Source: Brevibacillus formosus
GTDB lineage: Bacteria; Bacillota; Bacilli; Brevibacillales; Brevibacillaceae
Assembly: GCF_003013405.1 (NCBI RefSeq)
Contig: NZ_PXZL01000030.1
Coordinates: 271,263-335,262 of the forward strand
Reading direction: 5' to 3'
DNA: 64,000 nucleotides
Numbering within the stretch: position 1 is the stretch's first letter; each line of letters opens with the position of its first letter. Of this stretch, positions 1 through 8,863 are shown piece after piece. The notes beneath the pieces are model-generated. The model made no database searches. It was not told the DNA's origin and saw only the letters and a program-made list of their open reading frames with translations. The translations under genes were made by a program, and so were the position numbers.

Positions 1-495
1 AGTAGTGCACAGACGCCATTGGAACATGATTCGAAGAAGGAAAAGAAAACAGCCACATCTGCTGCACCAGTAAAGCGTGAGTCTGTGAAGGTTAGTCGCG
101 ATAGTCGCCCAAAAGTTGTTCGCAATGGAAAAGTGAAGATTTCGGAGAGGGATATGGAACTGCTCGCCCGGTTAGTGTATGCGGAAGGCCGGGGAGAACC
201 GTATGAAGGACAGGTAGCGATTGCTGCCGTTGTATTGAATCGGGTTGCTTCACATAAATTTCCAAATACGGTACGGGAGGTTATTTATGCTCCCAATGCG
301 TTTTCGCCTGTCCATGACGGCAATTTGACACATAAGTCAAATGAGCGTACGAGAAAAGCGGTTCGGGACGCGGTGAATGGTAAGGATCCGAGCAATGGTT
401 CCCTCTACTTCTTCAATCCGGATACGGCTACATCCAAGTGGATTTGGTCACGTCCTGTAACGGTTGAGATCGGTAACCATCGTTTTGCTCGTTAA
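1..495 (+). CDS. SleB/CwlJ-type cell wall hydrolase, 5' end outside window
   Basis: Spore cortex-lytic or cell wall hydrolase of the Hydrolase_2 family. The frame is open from base 1, so the true start lies upstream; only 164 residues are visible. A basic, Lys/Ser-rich linker of about 50 residues leads into the catalytic domain, which starts at MELLARLVYAEGRGEP (the Glu of YAEGRGEP fits the proposed catalytic acid) and continues through AIAAVVLNRV and FSPVHDG to YFFNP. The family cleaves muramic-lactam-containing cortex peptidoglycan during germination. The missing N-terminus would normally carry a signal peptide and a peptidoglycan-binding domain, so SleB rather than CwlJ is likely but unproven. 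Confidence 0.85.
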   Translation, partial: SSAQTPLEHDSKKEKKTATSAAPVKRESVKVSRDSRPKVVRNGKVKISERDMELLARLVYAEGRGEPYEGQVAIAAVVLNRVASHKFPNTVREVIYAPNAFSPVHDGNLTHKSNERTRKAVRDAVNGKDPSNGSLYFFNPDTATSKWIWSRPVTVEIGNHRFAR

Positions 496-806
496 CGCGC
501 TACTTACAGAAAAATATTTAATAATACTTTATTTTTATTTTATTGATGTTTTACTTTTGCTTGCTATGTTGTAGATGTAAGCACTTTTTCAACGCATTGA
601 GAAAAAGTTCGATTATCTTCTTTGGATGACTTTTTAACGTAAGCATGTTTAGATCGATCATTCAATCTGAGTATGCCTACGCTAATAGCTTTGATTGATT
701 GACTGTTTTGGGTGAGAGCAAACCAGTCATAGAACAATCAGTCGTTCTTTTTCTCAATCGCCCCCAATAATTAGGCATTCCCAACTGGGAATGCCCCTTT
801 TTTATT
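496..806. other. gene-free stretch between sleB-like gene and SDR gene
   Basis: AT-rich stretch with no convincing coding frame. A weak inverted repeat (CTTTTTC, 584-590, with GAAAAAG, 601-607) and the terminator-like hairpin at 774-803 are the only structures I see. The minus-strand frame over 677-874 overlaps the SDR gene end and has no ribosome site. Confidence 0.5.
774..803 (+). terminator. Rho-independent terminator
   Basis: Stem GGCATTCCC / GGGAATGCC with a two-base loop, followed by a T-rich run on the plus strand. It could end transcription from the sleB-like gene. It also sits just past the 3' end of the convergent SDR gene. Confidence 0.7.
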
Positions 807-1571
807 TTAAAACCCGTATACAGACATACCGCCATCAACCGAGATGGTTTGACCTGATATGTATGAAGCAGCATCAGAGGACAAGAAAATCGCTGGTCCT
901 ACCAAGTCCTCCACATCCCCAATTCGGCCACTCGGCGTTCTCTGCAACACCTCTTGGACGAACGCTTCGTCACTAAGCAAGCTCTCCGTTAATGGCGTAC
1001 GGAAATACCACGGTGCGATTGCATTTACGTTGACGCCAAATTTGCTCCATTCTAATGCCAGCACCCGCGTCATCTGGATCAGCCCTGCTTTGCTGGCACC
1101 ATACGCTACACCCGTGCGAAGCGCTACTACACCTGCGACTGAAGCAATATTGACGATTCTTCCATAGCGCTGCTCGCACATGATTTTCCCTGCAGCTTGA
1201 CTCATGAAAAACGCTGCTTTCAAATTCAAATCCACTACCCTGTCCCACTCTTCTCCCGTTACCTCATGAGCCTTCTTGCGGATATTCATTCCTGCATTAT
1301 TGATCAGGATATGAACACCCCCTAGCCCATCGACTACTTGCTTTACAACACGTTCCGCTGCATCAGACACGGTCAAGTCAACCTCGACAGGAAAAGCCAC
1401 TCCGCCTTTTGCTTCAATCTCTGATACCACTTCTTGCAAATCGGAAGCTGTTCGCGAGACTACCGCAACCTCCGCCCCAGCGTCTGCGATTCCCAACGCA
1501 ATTGCCTTCCCAATCCCTTTTCCAGCACCTGTTATGATTGCTTTCTTTCCATGCAAATCAAAACGTGTCAT
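807..1571 (-). CDS. SDR family oxidoreductase
   Basis: Classical short-chain dehydrogenase/reductase of 254 residues, the usual family length. The Rossmann motif TGAGKGIG is near residue 15, NNAG near 90, the catalytic pair YGASK near 160, and the C-terminal SGQTISVDGGMS is typical of the FabG/gluconate-dehydrogenase branch. It should reduce or oxidise a small alcohol/ketone with NAD(P)H in the cytoplasm. The substrate cannot be told from the sequence; no fatty-acid genes flank it, so FabG proper is unlikely. Start ATG follows AAGGGGAG about 11 bases upstream. Confidence 0.85.
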   Translation of the reverse strand: MTRFDLHGKKAIITGAGKGIGKAIALGIADAGAEVAVVSRTASDLQEVVSEIEAKGGVAFPVEVDLTVSDAAERVVKQVVDGLGGVHILINNAGMNIRKKAHEVTGEEWDRVVDLNLKAAFFMSQAAGKIMCEQRYGRIVNIASVAGVVALRTGVAYGASKAGLIQMTRVLALEWSKFGVNVNAIAPWYFRTPLTESLLSDEAFVQEVLQRTPSGRIGDVEDLVGPAIFLSSDAASYISGQTISVDGGMSVYGF

Positions 1572-1673
1572 TTTCGAACCGACTCCCCTTTCGTTTCCTT
1601 AGAGGATTCTGCATCCATCGCCTTTTCCCTTGTCTTTTGCTACAATAAACCTGTATGGAAAGGGGGCAGTCCG

Positions 1674-1985
1674 TTGCGTTTGTACAGTCAGATGACACTC
1701 GCCGAGCTGCAGGAGGAAATGGAGCGCCTGCACGTAGAAGCGAAAGAGAAAAAGGAGCTTGGTGATCACTCACAGCTTGCGATCATTACACAAAAGTACT
1801 TTATGGCGAAATCGTACTATTTAGGAACGGGTGAGTTCCGAATCGGCAGCAAATACAGCGTGCCTGATTACGATCAGCCGTTTACAATCGATTATTTCAA
1901 CGGCGTCTTTGCATGGGGACGTTTCCCTGATTCGGATGAACAGACAGGTTTTCCAGTAGGAATGCTGGAACTGTGGTTTGACTAG
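1674..1985 (+). CDS. yfhH: DUF1811 family protein (YfhH-like)
   Basis: Protein of 103 residues resembling Bacillus YfhH: an N-terminal YSQMTLAELQEEMERL helix, a central helical part, and a C-terminal beta part with FTIDYFNGVFAWGRF. The start is the TTG at 1674, chosen because AAGGGGG lies seven bases upstream and the family begins just before YSQMT; the open frame extends further up but overlaps the SDR gene. Cytoplasmic, function unknown. Followed directly by a strong terminator. Confidence 0.8.
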   Translation: MRLYSQMTLAELQEEMERLHVEAKEKKELGDHSQLAIITQKYFMAKSYYLGTGEFRIGSKYSVPDYDQPFTIDYFNGVFAWGRFPDSDEQTGFPVGMLELWFD

Positions 1986-2035
1986 AAAAAAGAGATCGGC
2001 ACTCGCACTCTTGTGCATGCTGATCTCTTTTTTCT
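1986..2035 (+). terminator. Rho-independent terminator
   Basis: Begins one base after the yfhH stop. Stem AAAAAAGAGATC..GCA / TGC..GATCTCTTTTTT ends in a T-run; being A-flanked on the other side, it could act in both directions. Confidence 0.85.
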
Positions 2036-2098
2036 TGCCCGGGCACATGCCGTTGCGCATGGATATACTAAGAAAAACGAAAGGGAGCCAACCCGCAT

Positions 2099-2548
2099 AT
2101 GGACTGGATTTCTATCATCCTTTTGGTACTACTGGCGCTCGGTGTCATTGGCAACAATGCAACCGTCTCCATTGCAGTTGCGATCCTTCTCTTAATGAGG
2201 CTCCTGTCATTGGACCGATATTTCCCGCTACTCGAGCAGCACGGATTACAGCTCGGAATCATTATACTGACGATTGGCATCATGACTCCGCTTGCAAGCG
2301 GCAAAATCAATCCTTCGTCCATCTTAGAGATTTTTACAAATTGGCATTCGTTACTGGCTGTCGCCGTCGGTATGTTTGTGGCTTACCTGGCAGGAAAAGG
2401 AACGGCCTTGATGACCCAAAATCCATTGATCGTAACTGGCCTGCTGCTAGGTACAATCGCTGGTGTCACTTTTTTCCGTGGTGTTGCAGTCGGTCCTTTA
2501 ATTGCGGCAGGTATTCTCGCCTTTATTTTGCAATTTCTTCCCAAGTGA
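2099..2548 (+). CDS. DUF441 family membrane protein (YtwI-like)
   Basis: Integral membrane protein of 149 residues with four hydrophobic segments, matching the UPF0756/DUF441 family (MDWISIILLVLLALGVIGNN start, GIMTPLASGKI in the middle, FLQF-type end). Its physiological role is unknown. ATG follows AGGGAG about 11 bases upstream. The stop abuts the stop of the convergent Fe-S family gene with no space between them. Confidence 0.85.
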   Translation: MDWISIILLVLLALGVIGNNATVSIAVAILLLMRLLSLDRYFPLLEQHGLQLGIIILTIGIMTPLASGKINPSSILEIFTNWHSLLAVAVGMFVAYLAGKGTALMTQNPLIVTGLLLGTIAGVTFFRGVAVGPLIAAGILAFILQFLPK

Positions 2549-2857
2549 TTAGGTCCAGCGCTCTTTCAGCTGAAGGCCATAGGCCAAAATTTGCTGTGGT
2601 GTAACCATACGGAAGCCTTGCTGTGCACGATAATCAATCGTAAGTACGTCAGACCCGATATAGGCGATCGTTTCGCGATCTATCAGAAACGTCAAAGAAT
2701 CAACCTGGTAGACTTCATCTTCTGGACCTTGGGTATCCCACCACAACGCATACTCTACATTCATCCCGCAGCCACCGACTAGCTCACCGTTGATCCGAAT
2801 GGGCTTGTCTGTACTGGCTATGCGTTCTACTGCTTCTTTTGTCACTTTTACTATCAT
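2549..2857 (-). CDS. HesB/IscA-like Fe-S biosynthesis family protein (YqkB-like)
   Basis: 102 residues of the Fe-S_biosyn fold (A-type carrier related). Only one Cys of the usual three is seen (GGCGMN near residue 28), and the C-terminal ends with IDYRAQQGFRMVTPQQILAYGL, as in the Bacillus YqkB/YneR side branch, so scaffold function is not assured. Start ATG at 2857 is set by AGAAGGGTGG eight bases upstream; a longer frame to 2905 lacks a ribosome site. Alone on the minus strand. Confidence 0.75.
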   Translation of the reverse strand: MIVKVTKEAVERIASTDKPIRINGELVGGCGMNVEYALWWDTQGPEDEVYQVDSLTFLIDRETIAYIGSDVLTIDYRAQQGFRMVTPQQILAYGLQLKERWT

Positions 2858-2958
2858 GTTTGGTGCCACCCTTCTCATGATTTTCCAGCATGCTGGATGC
2901 ATCATCTCTTACATGATAGCATACAATGCTTGAAAGGCAGCAGAAAGGACGATCATCT

Positions 2959-3099
2959 ATGAACATCTACGAACAAGATGGGATTTTTGTCGCTGAAACG
3001 GAGTTCCAATCGGAGCACGTTGTCATTTTTGCGAATACGTGGGAGGAAGCCAAGGAAAAACTACTCGTTCGGCTTCTCGTACTAGAAATGATTGGTTGA
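2959..3099 (+). CDS. small hypothetical protein (46 aa)
   Basis: Short gene between a divergent Fe-S family gene and the DUF2515 gene. AAAGGA sits ten bases before ATG and a clean terminator begins right after the TGA, which is good evidence that it is expressed as its own unit. The protein starts MNIYEQDGIFVAETEF and ends in a charged then Leu-rich helix (EEAKEKLLVRLLVLEMIG). I do not recognise a family. Confidence 0.6.
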   Translation: MNIYEQDGIFVAETEFQSEHVVIFANTWEEAKEKLLVRLLVLEMIG

Positions 3100-3101
3100 G
3101 T

Positions 3102-3135
3102 AAAAAGCGGGTCGCCCAGTGGACCTGCTTTTTTC
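3102..3135 (+). terminator. Rho-independent terminator
   Basis: AAAAGCGGGTC / GACCTGCTTTTTT stem with an eight-base loop directly after the 46-residue gene. Confidence 0.85.
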
Positions 3136-3167
3136 CATGTGAAAACAACAAGGAGCTACCAATACCC

Positions 3168-4223
3168 ATGACAGATACGACAGCAACGAAAATGGCCGAG
3201 CAGCATCTGGTTGCTCAAATCAGACAAGCAACAGCCAAAGCCAATCGCAACAATGTCACCCGGACACAAGCATACCTTGCCTTTTATCTCGAGCACCAAG
3301 AGATTCACTGGGCATTATTGGCCCATCTGGTCTCACGAAACGGCGGGTGGAACATGACCGATTTAAAAGGAGAATGGCTACCGCTTATTATGGACGCACA
3401 AGCAATCGAGCCGTTTTTTTGGTTTTTGGAAAGATGTAACTGGCTGATTTTTCACGATGCCTATCCGCAATTACTTCTGTATGCGGAGATGAAACGAACG
3501 GGTACAGATTTAACAAAGCTTTTGGTACCACTTGGTGTTTCAGTTTTTATGCAATCGTATTGGAAAGAGTTCCTCGCATCCAAAGACAGTGCGAACATTA
3601 CACATGCACTCATCGTAAATGAACAGCAATATATCGAACAACGTGTTGTACAGAAGCCGTTTACACTGAATCGTATTTTTGCTTCGTTTGCCTTCGTCGC
3701 CCAATCTGCTCTCTCGATGAATCAAGTGCTCATTCCTTATAAAGCGTACCCTACTGACCGCCGACTTAGCTTGATCGGGTTGAATGTCCATCATTTTCCC
3801 GACGTCAAAAACCGCATTCAGGTCGGAAAGACGTTGTATCAGCAATTGTTTGGGGACCGTTTTCGCTTCGAGAAAATACTGTCCTACTGCTCACGTATTC
3901 CTCATACGGGCTCACGAGCGGATTATTGGCCGCATTTGTTCACACCTCACCATGCTCCTTCTACCAGAGAAGATGAATACCAGCTGCGATTGGATGGACA
4001 CGAGTTGCTAGAAGGAAGTCCGAAGATATACAGCCCACGTCTTCAAGATGCATGGGCCGATTATGGACACGATCCGGCAGATGGGGTAGATTGGTTTCGA
4101 GATGAAAAATGGCACAAGGTCGTAAAAGAGCCTGCTTCACTGCCTTCCATCGACAGTGATTCTTATGTGCGTTCACTGCAATGGATCGAATACGGAGTCA
4201 AACTCGTCTCAGCAATCACGTAG
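3168..4223 (+). CDS. DUF2515 family protein (YppC-like)
   Basis: 351 residues resembling Bacillus YppC (DUF2515): the N-terminal NRNNVTRTQAYLAFYLEHQEIHWALLAHLVSRNGGWNMTDLKG is the family signature. No signal peptide or clear membrane span, so probably cytoplasmic; function unknown. ATG at 3168 is chosen for AAGGAG 12 bases upstream; the longer frame from 3039 runs through the preceding terminator. The next gene starts 22 bases downstream on the same strand and is probably co-transcribed. Confidence 0.75.
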   Translation: MTDTTATKMAEQHLVAQIRQATAKANRNNVTRTQAYLAFYLEHQEIHWALLAHLVSRNGGWNMTDLKGEWLPLIMDAQAIEPFFWFLERCNWLIFHDAYPQLLLYAEMKRTGTDLTKLLVPLGVSVFMQSYWKEFLASKDSANITHALIVNEQQYIEQRVVQKPFTLNRIFASFAFVAQSALSMNQVLIPYKAYPTDRRLSLIGLNVHHFPDVKNRIQVGKTLYQQLFGDRFRFEKILSYCSRIPHTGSRADYWPHLFTPHHAPSTREDEYQLRLDGHELLEGSPKIYSPRLQDAWADYGHDPADGVDWFRDEKWHKVVKEPASLPSIDSDSYVRSLQWIEYGVKLVSAIT

Positions 4224-4244
4224 CTTGGAGAGGAGGCCAATCTC

Positions 4245-5222
4245 ATGGAAAAATGGATGCAAGAAATGACGTTGAATCAAACACGTTTTTTGCTATCCTG
4301 CCAATTGCCGAGCGGTACCTTTCGCCTCGGCCCCCAACGTGATCAAATCAATCCGTACTTTACTAACCTCGGAATTATTTCCCTCGTCCGCATGAAGGAG
4401 GTAGAGGCTGTTCGCGGTCATCTCGATTGGTATTTGCAAAACCTGAATGCGGACGGCTACATCAATGATTTTCGTCTTGAACAGGGCAAAGAAATCGATA
4501 CCGGCACAAATGACAGCGAAGATAGCTACCACACCACTTATTTCAGCCTGCTTGCGGAATGGATACGAGCGACAGGGCATATAGAGTGGCTGCATGCCAA
4601 CCACGCTACTCTTTTGTCCCTTCTCCGAGCAGTTGCCCGCCTTCAACAGAAGGACGGTTTGACTTGGGCAAAGCATTCGTATCGGGTTAAATATTTGATG
4701 GACAATTGCGAGGTGGCCAAGGGGCTGGCAGATGCTTCCTATTTATTTTCGTTGATCGGGGATGTGGAGGCTGCTGAGGAAGCGGCTTCACGTGCGAAAG
4801 CCTGTGAGCTCGGCATCAGTGGAATGTACAGTCGAATTCGCAAGTCGTATGCCATGTATGATCGTACGTACCCCGGCTGGCGAAAATGGTACCCGGACGT
4901 GACTTCCCAAGCGTTTCCCATTGTCTACAGCATGACAGATGTCAACACGGCCTCGCTGCTCTACCAAAGGATCACAGACACATTCCCGCATTTTGACACG
5001 TTTCAGACTGGTGATTTATATCCTTGGATGACAATGGGAGTATGCGCGCAGCTGATGGGTGACAAAACACGGGTGAAGACCATGCTCGTGACCGCCACAG
5101 ACTTGTACATACACGGTCCCAGGTACCCGTACTGGCTCATTCAAGATGCCGGACGCTATATTGAATTATTACTGGACGTGGATCCTTGGGGTTCAGATAA
5201 GAGTTGCTCCACCCAACGATAG
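4245..5222 (+). CDS. six-hairpin glycosidase-like hypothetical protein
   Basis: 325 residues, unrecognised at family level. The pattern of repeated helices with NLGIISLVRMKEVEAVRGHLDWYL, YHTTYFSLLAEW and WAKHSYRVKYLMDNCEVAKGLADASYL resembles (alpha/alpha)6-barrel glycosidases. No signal peptide, so an intracellular sugar enzyme is possible but inferred. GAGAGGAGG precedes ATG. The 3' end overlaps the convergent TIM-barrel gene by 67 bases, unusual for this region. Confidence 0.6.
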   Translation: MEKWMQEMTLNQTRFLLSCQLPSGTFRLGPQRDQINPYFTNLGIISLVRMKEVEAVRGHLDWYLQNLNADGYINDFRLEQGKEIDTGTNDSEDSYHTTYFSLLAEWIRATGHIEWLHANHATLLSLLRAVARLQQKDGLTWAKHSYRVKYLMDNCEVAKGLADASYLFSLIGDVEAAEEAASRAKACELGISGMYSRIRKSYAMYDRTYPGWRKWYPDVTSQAFPIVYSMTDVNTASLLYQRITDTFPHFDTFQTGDLYPWMTMGVCAQLMGDKTRVKTMLVTATDLYIHGPRYPYWLIQDAGRYIELLLDVDPWGSDKSCSTQR

Positions 5223-6085
5223 CAATGCTCAAGTTGTTCGTCTGTTACTAGGTCGGAACGATGCTCGAACATGATCTTTACGTGTGGGTTCTCCTTTCGG
5301 ATGATCGTCAGGTAGTCTTCAATCGGAGCCCACCCTTCTTCCGGTTTACATTCGGGAAGAACGGGAAAATGAATGAAATTAACCTTATCAGCGGTCACCT
5401 TCACACTCTTCAAATGAATGCTCCACGCATATTTCGCATACGTTTGGATGACGTGACGCGCATTGAAAAATGGATCGATTTTTTCTTGCAGGAATAATCG
5501 ACAGGTATCGAGACAAAGCTTGATCGTTGGATATTTTTGCAGCAAACACTCTAAAAATTCTGTCTCATACACATATCGATTGAGTGCATCGAATTCAAGG
5601 ACTGGCGTGAAGTGAAACTCCTTGCCTTTCTCAGCCAACCAGGCAAACACCTGCTCACTCCGATATTGAAACTCTGCTTCTGTGTAGACACGCTCCCATA
5701 CATAGTCTCGCGAATCATGAAAGCGCCATACATTCCAGTCCACGCGATCATCCAAATTGACAGGCTTAGGATAATGGAATAAGACATAGGTCGGCTGAAT
5801 GAATGCCATAAATGCCAGTTCCCTCTCTATCCTTTCAAATGCCTCGGCTCTTGTCTGATCATGAGTATCCATGAATAAAGCATCCCGCAGCTCAGCTTGG
5901 CCCGCACGCAGCGGAAAATGAACACCAATCGCAAATCCTTTTGCTTGAGATTCACGGTGGAGGATTTGGATATCCTCCTCCGAATCAAACAAGCATGCCT
6001 CTATTCCGTAAAAGCCCTCCTTAAAATCTCGTGCGTATTTTGCCTGATCAAAACCTCCATATTGACCAATCATGAAATTTTTCAT
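5156..6085 (-). CDS. xylose-isomerase-like TIM barrel protein
   Basis: 309 residues of the AP endonuclease 2 / sugar isomerase-like TIM barrel superfamily. Conserved metal-site-like residues appear in order: HFP, LFHYPKPV, PVLEFDA (Glu), LCLDTCRL (Asp), IHLKSVK (His), IMFEHRSD (Glu). Reaction unknown: sugar epimerase/isomerase or endonuclease IV-like. Start ATG at 6085 is set by GGAGG ten bases upstream rather than the longer frame to 6163, which would overlap the upstream gene. It lies 64 bases after the DUF1444 gene, probably in the same transcript. Confidence 0.65.
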   Translation of the reverse strand: MKNFMIGQYGGFDQAKYARDFKEGFYGIEACLFDSEEDIQILHRESQAKGFAIGVHFPLRAGQAELRDALFMDTHDQTRAEAFERIERELAFMAFIQPTYVLFHYPKPVNLDDRVDWNVWRFHDSRDYVWERVYTEAEFQYRSEQVFAWLAEKGKEFHFTPVLEFDALNRYVYETEFLECLLQKYPTIKLCLDTCRLFLQEKIDPFFNARHVIQTYAKYAWSIHLKSVKVTADKVNFIHFPVLPECKPEEGWAPIEDYLTIIRKENPHVKIMFEHRSDLVTDEQLEHCYRWVEQLLSEPQGSTSSNNSI

Positions 6086-6149
6086 TCGAGGGTTTCCTCC
6101 GATTTTCCCACGGGATAGAAAACGCGGGAAGCCTCTCCCCGCGCTTGCT

Positions 6150-6743
6150 CTACTTTCTTTCAATTTTCGTACCCGAGTCGTGCGTCACCACGAGAAATGG
6201 GGTCAATTCCCCTTCCTCCCAATAAAAAGGCAAGACAGAAATCGGGACTTGCCCTTTGGATGCAAAATCATACGTGAGACGAGCTAACAGATGGGCTCCA
6301 GCTTCTCCTGCCATATCCGCCACAATCAGCACATCCTGATGCGGAATCGCGACACCAAGCGCGTCTCCTTGCTTTTTCTGATCCATCTCCGCTAGAAATG
6401 AATCCAGCAAAATTCGACTTGCCGCGTAGCCATCTGTCGGACTAATAAAATGGATGCGCTGACCTCCTACCTCTTGTGACTTTACTGAAAAGGGGAGCTT
6501 TCGCAAGTTTTCCATCGCGTATGAATGAAGCTGCTCGGTCGTCCAGCCTGCTTCCTGCAACATCCGCTTCTCTATCAATGCGTAGCCTTCACCCTGATCT
6601 AGCGCATACAGAACGTACGTATCTGCTGTATGTTCCTTCACAACCCACCGCTCCGGGTACTTGTTGATCATGGAGGCATGACGCAATACCGGGTAAATGT
6701 TATGTTCTTGACCGCTTACCTTTAGTTGTCGATCCAACTTCAT
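6150..6743 (-). CDS. DUF1444 family protein (YtpQ-like)
   Basis: About 197 residues. The C-terminal half carries the DUF1444 pattern LGVAIPHQDVLIVADM ... LLARLTYDFASKGQVPISVLPFYWEEGELTPFLVV. Cytoplasmic, function unknown; YtpQ homologues are common in Bacillales. The start is uncertain: a GTG at 6746, ATG at 6743 and TTG at 6737 all follow AAGGGAG, and spacing favours ATG or TTG. The DUF3900-like gene ends 18 bases upstream, so the two are co-transcribed. Confidence 0.7.
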   Translation of the reverse strand: MKLDRQLKVSGQEHNIYPVLRHASMINKYPERWVVKEHTADTYVLYALDQGEGYALIEKRMLQEAGWTTEQLHSYAMENLRKLPFSVKSQEVGGQRIHFISPTDGYAASRILLDSFLAEMDQKKQGDALGVAIPHQDVLIVADMAGEAGAHLLARLTYDFASKGQVPISVLPFYWEEGELTPFLVVTHDSGTKIERK

Positions 6744-6761
6744 CACTCCCTTCTTCGTTTA

Positions 6762-7877
6762 TTACCAAGGCGGACTATCGTCGTCCTCCGTTGGCGTGCT
6801 CACTGGGGTATACGCAACGTTTTGGCTTCGCTCTTCGATTTCTTTCACGATGTCCGTCAATGCCTTTGGCTTTAAAAACTCGACGGGGGACATGCCACGC
6901 TCGAACTGTAGCTGCTCGCCTTCTAATAATACCAAATAACGCCCGTTAACTTTGGCGATATGCAGGCTGGTACCGTAATCGGCCAATAATGTCCGGATCT
7001 GCATATGATCCAGCTTGAACTTGAGCTCGACCTCTGGTTGGCGATCTGTAATGATTTGCATCGCTTCCATCACGGTCTCATGCTCCCATTTTTCTGCGAG
7101 CTCCCGCTTCGGACTTGCGGCAATGAGTTCGATGGCTTCCTCTTCCCGAATCCGCTCTTCCGACTCTTCGGGATACGTATATTCGATGTGCTGTCTCGCC
7201 AATGAAATGACTTCTTCAGAAACGATCTGCGTCATCGTCTGTGGATACTCGATAAAGCGCAGAAATTCCTCGAAATACCGCGCGTGGGAGAACTGATGAA
7301 TTTTCACGTGATAAGGATCATTCATCCCCGATTCGATCATATACGGATACATCAGCGATTTCATGTTTTTGGCATTGATCGCCATGCGTACATTCGATAT
7401 GAGGCTCTTCTCATCCGTGATGACCGCTGTTTTTTGTTCAAAATCGCATTTTAAAATAAAGACATAGCGCTCATCAATAAGATCGAGCCTCGTCCGCACC
7501 ACAATCATGACCCCGCCCCTCACCTGAGAGGTTCGCAAATACGACTGAATCAACTCCTGACAGGGCTCCTTGCTCTCCCCTGGCGTTTCCGCTGCCAACA
7601 ATCGATTCAAGAGGGCATAGTTGGGGTTCGAGTCCAATGGATGTCCAGGCTCCAGCACAAATTGACCCAGTTTTGTCGGAGTGCCTTCTGTCTTCGGATT
7701 CATCTCGACTTTTCTTTTTGCAATCCGGGCGAATTCCCCATCGAGAAAATCTTTCAGCTCGCTTTTCTGATATTCATCATGGCCCAAATAGCGCGTCATC
7801 CGCACTTGTTTTATGCCATCCTCTTCTTCAGGCTGTTCCATTAGATAAAAGGATAACCAATCAATTGTAAAATTCAT
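6762..7877 (-). CDS. DUF3900-like protein
   Basis: 371 residues beginning MNFTIDWLSFYLMEQPEEEDG and resembling Bacillus DUF3900 proteins; assignment is from recall. Mixed alpha/beta, acidic, no membrane segment, with a helix-rich middle (SEERIREEEAIELIAA) and a Pro/Asp-rich tail. The length and start match the family as I know it. AGGAGCG lies eight bases before ATG. It is transcribed divergently from the Ser/Thr kinase gene with about 110 bases between the starts, so the two may share control. Confidence 0.55.
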   Translation of the reverse strand: MNFTIDWLSFYLMEQPEEEDGIKQVRMTRYLGHDEYQKSELKDFLDGEFARIAKRKVEMNPKTEGTPTKLGQFVLEPGHPLDSNPNYALLNRLLAAETPGESKEPCQELIQSYLRTSQVRGGVMIVVRTRLDLIDERYVFILKCDFEQKTAVITDEKSLISNVRMAINAKNMKSLMYPYMIESGMNDPYHVKIHQFSHARYFEEFLRFIEYPQTMTQIVSEEVISLARQHIEYTYPEESEERIREEEAIELIAASPKRELAEKWEHETVMEAMQIITDRQPEVELKFKLDHMQIRTLLADYGTSLHIAKVNGRYLVLLEGEQLQFERGMSPVEFLKPKALTDIVKEIEERSQNVAYTPVSTPTEDDDSPPW

Positions 7878-7987
7878 ACCCTTCGCTCCTGTCTGCATGT
7901 AACGAACTGATTATAGCAAACCTATTGAAAAAAAGGTCAGCTTTTTCAAATCATGATAAGATGAAGGGAGGAGGGGAAAATCAGACA

Positions 7988-8830
7988 ATGTGGACTCGTA
8001 TAAAATCATGGTGGAACGAAACGATACGCGATAAACCATATCGGCCCGGTCACCTGGCAGGCCACTATGAAATAACAAAAGTACTAGGGATGGGAAGCTA
8101 CGGGATCGCATATCTCGCTACTCACAACCCTACAGGTAATCAGGTTGTGCTGAAGCAAGTGAAACCAAGCCTGCGTCACACGCCAAAAGGAGAAGCCATG
8201 CAGGCATATGAAAAAAAGGTGCTGATGTCCCTCTCGCATCCGCAAATCCCGCGCTGTCTGGATTCCTTCCCTTATCGGAAAGACTCGTTTATGGTCATGA
8301 CTTATATAGCAGGCCCGACACTCGAAGACATGTTATTTGATCAAAACATCGTGGCTAATGAGCAAAAATGCGCCGAATGGATCCGCCAAATCGGAGAGCT
8401 CGTAGCCTACCTCCATGAGCAAAATGTCATTCACCGCGACGTACGCATCCCAAACGTCATCTGGAAAGAGGACAAGCCTTACCTGATTGATTTTGGCCTC
8501 GCTCGGTTCATTGGTGATCGGCCGACTTACACGGCTGATGCTCTTTCTGCCTACCCGTCTGAAAAACAATTAAAGCGAGAAGTTGCTCCTTCCAGTGATT
8601 TGTACGCTTTGGGACATTTCTTTCTATTTTTGCTCTATTCCGGATACGAACCGGAACCAGACGCGCCTGAAAGAAGCTGGGAAGAAGAGCTTTCTTTATC
8701 TCCTCCCATTCGCATGATGATTCGGCGTTTGTTGCAAATGGACACCCCTTATGAGAGCGTACAGGATTGGCTAGCAGAGTTGGACCGCTACTTGATCCGC
8801 TACCAAGAAAAAAGAGCAGGGCATCCGTAG
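7988..8830 (+). CDS. Ser/Thr protein kinase (YbdM-like)
   Basis: Single-domain Hanks-type kinase of 280 residues. Glycine loop LGMGSYGIAYLA near residue 33, ATP Lys in VVLKQVK, catalytic loop HRDVRIPNV, and DFG in IDFGLARF. The usual HRDLKPxN Lys is replaced by Arg (HRDVRIPN). No transmembrane or PASTA domain, unlike PrkC, so it is cytoplasmic and closer to YbdM. The start is the ATG at 7988 after AGGAGGGG (about 12 bases); the frame is open to 7925 but without a good site. Substrates unknown. Confidence 0.8.
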   Translation: MWTRIKSWWNETIRDKPYRPGHLAGHYEITKVLGMGSYGIAYLATHNPTGNQVVLKQVKPSLRHTPKGEAMQAYEKKVLMSLSHPQIPRCLDSFPYRKDSFMVMTYIAGPTLEDMLFDQNIVANEQKCAEWIRQIGELVAYLHEQNVIHRDVRIPNVIWKEDKPYLIDFGLARFIGDRPTYTADALSAYPSEKQLKREVAPSSDLYALGHFFLFLLYSGYEPEPDAPERSWEEELSLSPPIRMMIRRLLQMDTPYESVQDWLAELDRYLIRYQEKRAGHP

Positions 8831-8857
8831 ACCTCACGGATTCTCCCTGCTCTTCTT
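8808..8857. terminator. terminator overlapping kinase gene end
   Basis: Long stem AGAGCAGGG..ATCCGT / ACGGAT..CCCTGCTCT. It includes the last codons of the kinase gene and lies just past the stop of the convergent 51-residue gene, so it may serve both. Confidence 0.65.
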
Positions 8858-8863
8858 CGTCCT

